A stretch of DNA of 11,861 bases from NCBI GenBank assembly GCA_002419135.1, contig DIFM01000036.1, forward strand, positions 1 to 11,861, given 5' to 3'. The notes below the pieces were generated by a model, which ran no database searches, had not been told where the DNA came from, and was given only the letters and a program-made list of their open reading frames with translations. The translations under genes were made by a program, and so were the position numbers. Positions 1 to 6,105 of this stretch are shown here, in pieces. The DNA is from Dehalococcoidia bacterium UBA5748. Its GTDB lineage: Bacteria > Chloroflexota > Dehalococcoidia > Dehalococcoidales > UBA5627. Every line of letters begins with the position of its first letter. Positions within the stretch are counted from its first letter, which is position 1.

Positions 1-2
1 TA

Positions 3-69
3 AAAAAGCCGTTAATAAATTGAATTGAAAGAACACATTTTTTCAATTATACAGCGCTACTGGCTTTTT
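3..69. repeat. Nested inverted repeats at the left edge
   Basis: The outer arms are AAAAAGCC (3-10) and GGCTTTTT (62-69). Nested inside are AATTGAAA (23-30) and TTTCAATT (41-48). All arms match perfectly. The outer pair followed by T residues resembles a bidirectional intrinsic terminator with an unusually long loop. The inner pair overlaps the -35 and the start of the -10 of the candidate promoter at 25-53, so it could also be an operator. It lies just upstream of an N-terminally incomplete gene and may mark the edge of an inserted segment. Confidence 0.45.
25..53 (+). promoter_or_regulatory. Candidate sigma-70-type promoter for the serine proteinase gene
   Basis: TTGAAA (25-30) and TATACA (48-53) are separated by exactly 17 bp. 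The -35 matches five of six consensus bases and the -10 four of six. Transcription would start near 60, leaving a leader of about 25 nt with an AGAGG Shine-Dalgarno-like sequence (71-75) ten bases before the TTG at 86. This arrangement would allow the shortened reading frame to be expressed as it stands. Confidence 0.4.
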
Positions 70-85
70 CAGAGGTTCCTTAGTA

Positions 86-862
86 TTGTTTACATATGGT
101 GGAGATATTGAAATACCTCTAAGAATAGTGAATTTAGTAAGGGAATTTTGTGATAAGTTTTCGGTTCTTATACCATATAGTGCTTATAGCGCAGGAACTT
201 TATTGGCAATGGGAGCTGATGAAATAGTAATGACTCCTTTAGGGGTGTTAGGGCCTATTGACCCAACGAGAACTCATCCGTTACTTCCTACTAGAGCGGG
301 AGCACAGCAAGCAGAACCGATTTCAGTGCAGGATATGAGACATGCTATGAAATTTATTACCGAAACAGCTGCACCAAGTGGGAATCATATATATACACCT
401 GAAGCTATGGCACAAATAGTAATAGCATTGTTTGATAAAATACATCCTTTAGCAATTGGTGCAATTGAACAATCATATGCATTAGCGAAATTAATAGGTA
501 TAAAATGTCTTAGTACGCATATGGACTCTATACAAGAAAAGGATAAGATTGAAAGAATTGTGAATACACTGTGTGATGATTATAAATCTCATTCATTTCA
601 GATTAGTAGGAAAGAAGCTAAAGATATCGGATTAAAGGTAGTTGATGCAAATATAGCGGAAGATGTAGCATTAATGAATATATTAAAATTTTACACGACT
701 AGAAATATTACCATTCCCACAAATCCAATAGCTGGTCAGAATTTTAAGACGAATATTGCATGGCTAGATTCTATATCTATGCAAATGCATTGTGAAGCAG
801 ATATGAAAAAAGAACAAAACGGACAAATAATACCACTAAGTGATAAATGGCTTCTCTATTAA
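86..862 (+). CDS. SDH-family Clp-fold serine proteinase, N-terminally truncated
   Basis: This 258-residue frame matches the C-terminal four fifths of the serine dehydrogenase proteinase (SDH) family, which has the ClpP/crotonase fold. Visible motifs are YGGD (4-7), the segment IPYSAYSAGT (29-38) with the likely nucleophile Ser35, GADEIVMTP (43-51), LGPIDP (55-60), a HPLAIGAI segment in mid-protein, and the family's SHSF..SRKEA..IGL segment near residues 170-190. The substrate is unknown; the fold is usually cytosolic. From memory, full members are about 280-300 residues, and the roughly 60-70 residues before the first glycine motif are missing. In-frame codons continue back to a TGA at 26-28, and the last of them (SLVLFTYGGD) look family-like, suggesting erosion or truncation rather than a native TTG start. 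Base composition is far more AT-rich than the metabolic genes. The protein could be active in shortened form or be a pseudogene. Confidence 0.7.
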   Translation: MFTYGGDIEIPLRIVNLVREFCDKFSVLIPYSAYSAGTLLAMGADEIVMTPLGVLGPIDPTRTHPLLPTRAGAQQAEPISVQDMRHAMKFITETAAPSGNHIYTPEAMAQIVIALFDKIHPLAIGAIEQSYALAKLIGIKCLSTHMDSIQEKDKIERIVNTLCDDYKSHSFQISRKEAKDIGLKVVDANIAEDVALMNILKFYTTRNITIPTNPIAGQNFKTNIAWLDSISMQMHCEADMKKEQNGQIIPLSDKWLLY

Positions 863-1069
863 CTAGAATACGTGAACAGTATCTTCTTCCGCGGCCTTTT
901 GTAAATATTCAATAGGGGTTTCCATTATAAAAGTATGACTGCGATAAATATCAGTATATGAGGCTGCTCTATAACTTGATTGGGTATAATTAACATCAGC
1001 CATCATTAGAATCTTAACCTGTGATTGTGCTTCAGTCATAGTAATAGTCAGATTATCCTCTTTATCCAT
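863..1069 (-). CDS. Small hypothetical protein (68 aa), convergent to the serine proteinase
   Basis: I do not recognise this protein. It has 68 residues, no predicted membrane segment, no visible helix-turn-helix and no cysteine. It contains a Tyr/Ser-rich middle (NYTQSSYRAASYTDIY) and an acidic C-terminal third. It is nonetheless credible as a gene: AAGGAG lies five bases before its ATG, and a near-consensus promoter lies about 40 bp upstream. Its stop codon is immediately adjacent to the stop of the serine proteinase frame with no intervening base, so the two are exactly tail to tail. It shares that gene's AT-rich composition. A partner or regulator of the proteinase is possible, but nothing in the sequence shows it. 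Confidence 0.55.
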   Translation of the reverse strand: MDKEDNLTITMTEAQSQVKILMMADVNYTQSSYRAASYTDIYRSHTFIMETPIEYLQKAAEEDTVHVF

Positions 1070-1103
1070 AACAACTCCTTAGTATAATATCTGCTATTTC
1101 AAG

Positions 1104-1134
1104 TAACGATTGTAATATAACCATTAACGGTTGT
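1104..1134. promoter_or_regulatory. Operator-like repeats overlapping that promoter
   Basis: TAACGATTGT (1104-1113) and TAACGGTTGT (1125-1134) are direct repeats with nine of ten bases identical. They start 21 bp apart, about two helical turns, so both lie on the same DNA face. One covers the -10 and the other the -35. In addition, 1119-1132 (AACCATTAACGGTT) is a 14-bp palindrome with one mismatched pair, inside the promoter spacer. This is the layout expected of a repressor site; the repressor is not identifiable here. Confidence 0.5.
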
Positions 1135-1137
1135 CAA
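1109..1137 (-). promoter_or_regulatory. Near-consensus sigma-70-type promoter for the 68-aa gene
   Basis: Read on the minus strand, TTGACA (1137-1132, perfect -35) is followed after exactly 17 bp by TACAAT (1114-1109, five of six -10 bases). Transcription would begin near 1102, giving a leader of about 33 nt that includes AAGGAG before the ATG at 1069. It is the best promoter match I found in the window. Confidence 0.7.
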
Positions 1138-1155
1138 TCATCATACTTGATATAT

Positions 1156-1177
1156 CTCGTTAAATGAATTTATCGAG
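1156..1177. repeat. 22-bp imperfect palindrome downstream of the fumarase gene
   Basis: The arms CTCGTTAAATG and AATTTATCGAG pair at nine of eleven positions. It lies in the 138-bp gap between the fumarase stop and the 68-aa gene. It has no T-run and so is not a convincing terminator for the metabolic operon. It may be a protein-binding site or a trace of the junction between GC-richer and AT-rich DNA. Confidence 0.3.
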
Positions 1178-1207
1178 GTGTCTTGAATAGCTGTGGGGGG
1201 AGTGGTA

Positions 1208-2053
1208 CTAAACCACAATCTCTCTGTGCCTGATGCTATGGCACTGGATATTGACAGCGACGGGTAAGCTGGCGATGTGGGTGGGCATGGTTTCGGCATG
1301 CACGGCAAGGGCGGTGGTGTTGCCTCCGAACCCCAGCGGTCCGATGCCAAGTCTGTTTACTCTCTCCAGTACTTCTCTTTCCATTTTGGCGGTTTCGGGG
1401 TCGTGGCTGGGTTTGCCGGTATCGCGTAGTAGCGCTTCTTTTGCCATAAGAGCCGCTTTTTCCAGCGTGCCGCCGATGCCGAGTCCTATGATAATAGGGG
1501 GGCAGGGGCTGCCGCCGGCTTCCTCAACGGCTTTTAATACTGTTCTGATAATGCCTTCGGTTCCTTCGCCGGGTTTCAGCATAGCTACCGTGCTCTTGTT
1601 CTCGGCGCCGCTTCCTTTTGACATAACGCTGATTTTTAATCTGTCTCCGGTGGCAATCTTGGTATGGATAACAGCCGGGGTGTTGTCGCCGGTATTTTTT
1701 CTATGCGAGAAGGGGTGTTCAACAATCGATTTACGCAGGTATCCGTCTTTGTATCCCTTTCTGACCCCTTCGTTAACAGCATCATTCAAGTCACCGTCCG
1801 TGATATGAACATCCTGTCCGATTTCGAGAAATACTATGGCGGTGCCGCAGTCCTGACACAGTGGAATGGTATCTTTTTCGGCAATCGAGGCGTTTTGGAT
1901 AATTATATCCAGAGCTTCCTTGCCGAGAGGGGATATTTCTTTATCGCGGGCATTTTTTAAGGCTGCGAGGGTGTCATCTCCCAGTTTGTAGTTAGCTTCC
2001 TGTATCATACCGGAGATGGCTGCGGTGATTTCTGCGCTCTTTACTTCTCGCAT
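1208..2053 (-). CDS. Class I [4Fe-4S] fumarate hydratase, alpha subunit
   Basis: This 281-residue protein has the size of the stand-alone alpha subunit of two-subunit class I fumarases, corresponding to the N-terminal half of single-chain class I fumarase. It should hydrate fumarate to (S)-malate reversibly with a beta subunit. Likely cluster cysteines are Cys66 (IPLCQDCG), Cys184 (GGSPCPP) and Cys271 (NIQCHS). Other family motifs are GSGAENKS (147-154), GLGIGGT (190-196) and FGGNTTALAVH (242-252). Cys69 stands where the family usually has Thr (LCQDTG). It is the last gene of the minus-strand block, separated from mdh by a palindromic repeat, and has only a weak ribosome site (GGGA about 12 bases before ATG). 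The beta gene normally follows directly but is not present before the AT-rich module. L-tartrate dehydratase alpha is the alternative; neighbouring mdh and icd favour fumarase. Confidence 0.88.
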   Translation of the reverse strand: MREVKSAEITAAISGMIQEANYKLGDDTLAALKNARDKEISPLGKEALDIIIQNASIAEKDTIPLCQDCGTAIVFLEIGQDVHITDGDLNDAVNEGVRKGYKDGYLRKSIVEHPFSHRKNTGDNTPAVIHTKIATGDRLKISVMSKGSGAENKSTVAMLKPGEGTEGIIRTVLKAVEEAGGSPCPPIIIGLGIGGTLEKAALMAKEALLRDTGKPSHDPETAKMEREVLERVNRLGIGPLGFGGNTTALAVHAETMPTHIASLPVAVNIQCHSIRHREIVV

Positions 2054-2111
2054 TTATTTGTTAATCCCTTTTTTATTAACTGTCATTTCGGAGGGAGAGA
2101 AGCGACAATAT

Positions 2112-2229
2112 AAGCCTTCCCCTTGGGGAAGGTGGCAGTCCCGATTCATCGGGATGCCGGATGAGGGTCGATTATTTTTATCCCTCATCAGTCTCACTTC
2201 GTTCGACAGCTTCCCCCGAGGGAAGCCTT
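2112..2229. repeat. Palindromic intergenic repeat (REP/MITE-like) between mdh and the fumarase gene
   Basis: The element is a set of nested hairpins. The left end contains CCTTCCCCTTGGGGAAGG, the right end GCTTCCCCCGAGGGAAGC (2209-2226), and the two ends are roughly inverted copies of each other. Between them lie CCCGAT-TC-ATCGGG (2140-2153) and GATGAGGG (2160-2167) paired with CCCTCATC (2182-2189). The TTCGTTCGACAGCTTCCCCC segment resembles dispersed non-coding repeats I recall from anaerobic bacteria. It is transcribed within the operon, where it could stabilise or attenuate the mRNA before the fumarase gene. No transposase is present. Confidence 0.75.
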
Positions 2230-3159
2230 TTATATATTTCCCAGTGTATTAACCAATGCCCGTACAGCTTCCGACGATTTTTTGAGGGCTTCGAATTCTT
2301 CTTCAGTCAGTTTAAAACGGACTATTTCCTCTATGCCGTTGCTGCCAAGCTTAACGGGAACGCCGATTACCACATCCTCCAGGTTATATTCGCCCTCCAG
2401 ATAAGCGGCACAGGGCAGGATTTCTTTCTTGTCGAGAATAATTGTTTCAGCCATGCGGGCGGCGCTGGCAGCCGGAGCATAGAAGGCGCTGCCGGTCTTT
2501 AGGAAGCCCACGATTTCGGCCCCTCCGTTTACAGTCCTTTCTATCAAACTGTCGATGGTTTTTCTCGGTAGCAAGTCGGTAATAGGTTGTCCGTTGACAG
2601 TTGCAAATCCGGGTATAATTACCATATTCTGCCCATGCTCACCCAGCACATAAGAATTGACTTCCGTCATAGGCACGTTCAATTCCAGTGCTATGAAGCT
2701 GGAAAGCCTGGCACTGTCCAGCACTCCCGAAAGTCCCAGTACACGGTTTTTAGGGAATCCGCTGGCCTTCAAAGCCAGATAAGTCATGGTATCGACCGGA
2801 TTGGTAACGATAATTATAATGCAATCCGGAGAGTATTTAACGATATTTTTAGTAACCTCTTTTACAATCCCGGAATTAATTTTTATCAGGTCATCGCGGC
2901 TCATTCCCGGTTTTCTGGCAACCCCGGACGTGACGATAACCACATCCGACTTTGCTGTGTCTTCATAATTGTTGCTGCCGATGATTATCGAATCGAAACC
3001 TGTGACGGGGGCGGATTGCTGTAAATCGAGGGCTTTACCCTGGGGAAGCCCCTCGATAATATCCAAAAGCACGATATCGGAGATATTTTTTACAGCAAGA
3101 CACTGTGCCAGGCTTGCGCCGACATTGCCGGCGCCGACAACGCTGATTTTAGGTCTCAT
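2230..3159 (-). CDS. Malate dehydrogenase (LDH-like type, NAD-dependent)
   Basis: This 309-residue cytosolic enzyme interconverts malate and oxaloacetate with NAD(H). The N-terminal Rossmann motif is GAGNVGAS (9-16), with Asp33 at the end of the second strand, which favours NAD over NADP. The mobile loop reads ARKPGMSRDDL (81-91). Arg82 at the specificity position marks malate rather than lactate dehydrogenase, where Gln is usual, and Arg88 is the second substrate Arg. VTNPVD (118-123), DSAR (148-151) and catalytic His175 in GEHG complete the active site. Length is normal for the family. Its ATG overlaps the stop of the upstream isocitrate dehydrogenase gene as TAATG, implying translational coupling; a GGAG lies 11 bases upstream. 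In this context it probably runs from oxaloacetate to malate, feeding fumarase. Confidence 0.95.
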   Translation of the reverse strand: MRPKISVVGAGNVGASLAQCLAVKNISDIVLLDIIEGLPQGKALDLQQSAPVTGFDSIIIGSNNYEDTAKSDVVIVTSGVARKPGMSRDDLIKINSGIVKEVTKNIVKYSPDCIIIIVTNPVDTMTYLALKASGFPKNRVLGLSGVLDSARLSSFIALELNVPMTEVNSYVLGEHGQNMVIIPGFATVNGQPITDLLPRKTIDSLIERTVNGGAEIVGFLKTGSAFYAPAASAARMAETIILDKKEILPCAAYLEGEYNLEDVVIGVPVKLGSNGIEEIVRFKLTEEEFEALKKSSEAVRALVNTLGNI

Positions 3160-4253
3160 TATTTTATATTCTCCAGTTTCTCGATTACGGCATCGGCAAC
3201 CTGTGAGGTGCCTACCGCTGAATCTGTTTCGGAGTCGGGTTTCAAGTCATAGGTAATGTACTTACCCTCTGCAATAACGTCGGAAATGGCTTTTTCCAAT
3301 TTTACGGCGGCCTCCGCTTCGCCGATGTGTTTTAACATCATAACTCCCGATAGCATCATCGCCATTGGATTAACCTTGTTTAAACCCTTGTATTTCGGTG
3401 CGCTGCCATGAGTCGGTTCAAAAAGAGCAACCTGCTCGCCGATATTGGCGCCGGGTGCAACTCCCAATCCACCGACCAGACCGGCACACAGGTCGGAAAG
3501 GATGTCTCCGTAAAGGTTGGGGCAGACAATCACGTCGAACCGCTGCGGGTTTTTTACCAGCTGCATGGTCATGTTATCGACAATCCGGTCTTCGAATTCT
3601 ATTTCGGAGTAGTCGGCGGCTATTTCTCGTGCGACGGCTAAAAACAGGCCATCGGAAAATTTCATTATATTTGCCTTATGTATAGCGGTTACTCTCTTCC
3701 TGCCTTCATTTCTGGCATATTCAAAAGCATACTTTATAATGCGCCTGCTTCCGGTTTCGGATATCGGCTTGATGCTGATTCCGGAGTCTTCCCTGATATC
3801 GGCTCCGCTCTTTTCGGAGATGAATCTAATAACCTCCTCCGTCTGCGGTTTGCCTTTTTCAAATTCTATGCCGGCATAGAGGTCTTCCGTATTCTCCCTG
3901 ACAATCACAATATCGATATCCTTATAGAGAGTAGGAACTCCTTCATAGCTTTTGCAGGGCCGGACACAGGCGTACAGTTCGAGCTGTTTGCGCAGTGCCA
4001 CGTTGACGCTGCGGAAACCCGAGCCGACCGGGGTAGTAACCGGGCCTTTAATGGCAATTTTATTTTTGCGTATAGATTCCAATACATGCTCGGGGAGGGG
4101 AGTGCCGTATTCCTCCATCACCTCGATACCGGCATGAACAATATCCCAGTTGAACCTGACACCGGTAGCTTCCAGCACCCTCTTGGTGGCATTGCTGACT
4201 TCGGGTCCGATACCGTCACCGGGAATAAGTGTAATGTTATGAGCGTTGGTCAT
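3159..4253 (-). CDS. Isocitrate dehydrogenase (IDH/IPMDH family)
   Basis: This 364-residue beta-decarboxylating dehydrogenase converts isocitrate to 2-oxoglutarate. Substrate residues match E. coli Icd: Ser82, Asn84 and Arg88 in FRSVNVALR, Arg98 in VRP, Arg119 in VRENTEDLYAGIE, Lys193 in IHKANIMKFS, and the metal aspartates Asp250 and Asp254 in NLYGDILSD. The serine in FRSVN points to isocitrate rather than isopropylmalate. The cofactor loop THGSAPKYKGLNKVNP carries Lys287, Tyr288 and Val294, equal to the NADP determinants K344, Y345 and V351 of E. coli, plus Tyr335 (Y391); but the Arg395 position is Pro339. NADP use is therefore likely but not certain. AGGAGG lies nine bases before the ATG. 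The gene lies 19 bp after the hydratase small subunit and overlaps mdh by one base. Homoisocitrate dehydrogenase is a less likely alternative. Confidence 0.92.
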   Translation of the reverse strand: MTNAHNITLIPGDGIGPEVSNATKRVLEATGVRFNWDIVHAGIEVMEEYGTPLPEHVLESIRKNKIAIKGPVTTPVGSGFRSVNVALRKQLELYACVRPCKSYEGVPTLYKDIDIVIVRENTEDLYAGIEFEKGKPQTEEVIRFISEKSGADIREDSGISIKPISETGSRRIIKYAFEYARNEGRKRVTAIHKANIMKFSDGLFLAVAREIAADYSEIEFEDRIVDNMTMQLVKNPQRFDVIVCPNLYGDILSDLCAGLVGGLGVAPGANIGEQVALFEPTHGSAPKYKGLNKVNPMAMMLSGVMMLKHIGEAEAAVKLEKAISDVIAEGKYITYDLKPDSETDSAVGTSQVADAVIEKLENIK

Positions 4254-4272
4254 TTAAAAAAGCCTCCTGGAT

Positions 4273-4764
4273 TTACATCTGGAAATCGCCGTATTTCTTG
4301 ATATACGGCATAAGTCCGCCTTCATTCAATATACTGAGCATGGCATCCGGTATTTTGTTAAAGACAAGCCGGTTGCCGTTGGTTTTATCTATAATAGTGC
4401 CCTCTTTCAAATCAACTTCCAGTTCATCGCCGTCATCAATCTTATCGGTATCGCAAATCAGAACCGGAAGCCCGCGGTTAATGGCATTTCTGAAAAAGAT
4501 GCGCGCCACCGATTTGGCAAGCACCGCGCTGACGCCTGCCATCTTGATTACCAGCGGGGCGTGCTCGCGGCTGGAACCGAGCCCGAAGTTATTGCCGCCG
4601 ACCACGAAATCGCCCTCTTTTACACGGGAGGCAAAGGTGGGGTCGGCATCCTCCAAAACATGTTTCGCCAGTTCGGGAAGGTTGCTTCTTAAATGTGCCA
4701 GCCTGCCGGGAACGATGTGGTCTGTGGAGATATTGTCGCCGAATTTAAAGGCTTTTCCATGCAT
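4273..4764 (-). CDS. Aconitase / 3-isopropylmalate dehydratase-type small subunit
   Basis: This 163-residue protein is the swivel domain of a two-subunit aconitase-superfamily hydratase. The start FKFGDNISTDHIVPGR (6-21) and the signature GGNNFGLGSSREHAP (56-70) are diagnostic. The substrate-recognition loop after PGR reads HLRS (24-27), comparable in position to the YLRT-type loop that helps separate isopropylmalate from homoaconitate enzymes. A strong GGGAGGTG site lies seven bases before the ATG, which overlaps the large-subunit stop as TAATG. Placed between the large subunit and isocitrate dehydrogenase, its probable job is citrate to isocitrate. Homology alone also permits 3-isopropylmalate isomerase (LeuD) or homoaconitase; no other leucine or lysine gene lies nearby. 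The function call is therefore contextual. Confidence 0.88.
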   Translation of the reverse strand: MHGKAFKFGDNISTDHIVPGRLAHLRSNLPELAKHVLEDADPTFASRVKEGDFVVGGNNFGLGSSREHAPLVIKMAGVSAVLAKSVARIFFRNAINRGLPVLICDTDKIDDGDELEVDLKEGTIIDKTNGNRLVFNKIPDAMLSILNEGGLMPYIKKYGDFQM

Positions 4765-6017
4765 TAAAGCACCTCCCTGGGGTCGCTAATTTCACCTGTC
4801 AATGCGGTGGCAGCAGCCGTCGCCGGGCTGGCAAGATAGATAAAGGAGTTCGGATTACCCATCCTGCCCTTGAAATTGCGGTTGGCGGTTGACAGGCAGG
4901 CTTCATTATCTCCCAGCACTCCCTGGTGCAAACCGAGGCATGAGCCGCATCCGGGCGGCAGAATTATAGCGCCGGCGTCCAGTAAAATATCGGCATATCC
5001 CTTTTTAATCATCTGCTTCAGAATTGTCCTCGAAGCCGGTGTTATGAGTAACCTGGTGGAAGGGTGTCTTTTCCTTCCTTTTAATATGGAAGCGGCAATT
5101 TCGAAATCCTCGATTCTGCCGTTGGTGCAGGTGCCTATGGCTACCTGCTGTATTTTAGTGCCTTTCAAATCCTTAGCCGGAGCCGTGTTATCAACAGTAT
5201 GCGGTTTGGATACGGTGGGCTCCAGTTCGGATACATCGATATTTACGGTTCTTTCATAAACCGCATCGGAATCTGCAGCGAAAGGTTGATAATTGTCTTC
5301 ACGTCCCTGCGCTTTAAGATATTCCCTGGTTATCTCATCGGAAGGGAACAGCCCGACTTTGGCACCGGCTTCGACTGCCATATTGGCAATCGTCAATCGG
5401 TCTGCGATGGGCATATTGTCAACTGTTTCGCCGGCAAACTCCAGCGCTTTATAGGTTGCTCCGTCCGCTCCGATAAGCCCGATTAAATGCAGTATCAAAT
5501 CCTTGGCATAAACATATTTCGGGAATTGCCCGGTGCAGACGATTCTGATTGTTTCCGGCACCCTGAACCAGGTTTTTCCCAGCGCCATGGCAACCGCTAC
5601 ATCGGAGGAGCCCATACCGGTGGCAAAAGCCCCGAGTCCTCCTGCTGTTACCGTATGCGAGTCTGCCCCGACAATCACATCTCCCGGTGCGGCAATGTTT
5701 TCGGCAACCAACTGGTGGCAAACACCGTCTCCGGCATCGGACAATACACATCCGGTCTTTTGTGAAAAATCTCTTAAAGTGATGTGGTCTGTGGATAACT
5801 GGCTGTTGGGGCTGGGGGCGGCGTGGTCGATAAAAAGAACTGTTTTTGACGGATTTGCCGGTTTTTCAAAGCCGTTATTTAAAAACTCACGTACCGTCAA
5901 AGGTCCGGTAGTATCCTGTACAAAAGCCAGGTCTACCGGAGAAATAACGATATCTCCGGAAGTGACATCCGTTCCCGATTTTGAGCTCAGAATCTTTTCA
6001 GCCAGTGTTTTTCCCAT
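4764..6017 (-). CDS. Aconitase / 3-isopropylmalate dehydratase-type large subunit
   Basis: This 417-residue catalytic subunit binds the [4Fe-4S] cluster and pairs with the downstream small subunit. Cluster cysteines are Cys297 in GTCTNGR and Cys357 and Cys360 in PPGCGSCLG. Also visible are the DHAAPSP (64-70) and GADSHTVTAGGLGAFATGMG (117-136) segments of the family. The length fits the shorter, archaeal-type LeuC/HacA group rather than single-chain AcnA/AcnB of about 850-900 residues. An AAAGG sits nine bases before the ATG. The gene is 88 bp downstream of pycB on the same strand and could be in the same transcript. From operon content I infer aconitase activity supplying isocitrate to the next enzyme; isopropylmalate isomerase or a promiscuous enzyme cannot be excluded from sequence. 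Confidence 0.88.
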   Translation of the reverse strand: MGKTLAEKILSSKSGTDVTSGDIVISPVDLAFVQDTTGPLTVREFLNNGFEKPANPSKTVLFIDHAAPSPNSQLSTDHITLRDFSQKTGCVLSDAGDGVCHQLVAENIAAPGDVIVGADSHTVTAGGLGAFATGMGSSDVAVAMALGKTWFRVPETIRIVCTGQFPKYVYAKDLILHLIGLIGADGATYKALEFAGETVDNMPIADRLTIANMAVEAGAKVGLFPSDEITREYLKAQGREDNYQPFAADSDAVYERTVNIDVSELEPTVSKPHTVDNTAPAKDLKGTKIQQVAIGTCTNGRIEDFEIAASILKGRKRHPSTRLLITPASRTILKQMIKKGYADILLDAGAIILPPGCGSCLGLHQGVLGDNEACLSTANRNFKGRMGNPNSFIYLASPATAAATALTGEISDPREVL

Positions 6018-6105
6018 AGTTAGTTACCTTTCGAGTAAGGAATATTTATGCAACAGTATACCCCTTTTCATTTTCAAAAGTAATAATCACGATATAAAAG
6101 AGGTG

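Noticed and set aside
1141..1350. Minus-strand frame of 69 codons at the fumarase 3' end
   Set aside because: It overlaps the fumarase gene in another frame and has a low-complexity Pro/Ser-rich N-terminal half typical of a shadow frame.
4298..4789. Plus-strand frame of 163 codons opposite the hydratase small subunit
   Set aside because: It is antisense to a gene with clear family motifs, and its Ser/Leu/Pro-rich translation matches no family I know.
6018..6105. Possible promoter between pycB and the hydratase large subunit
   Set aside because: A TATACT (6060-6055) is present, but no acceptable -35 lies 16-18 bp upstream; the TTGAAA nearby is only 11 bp away.
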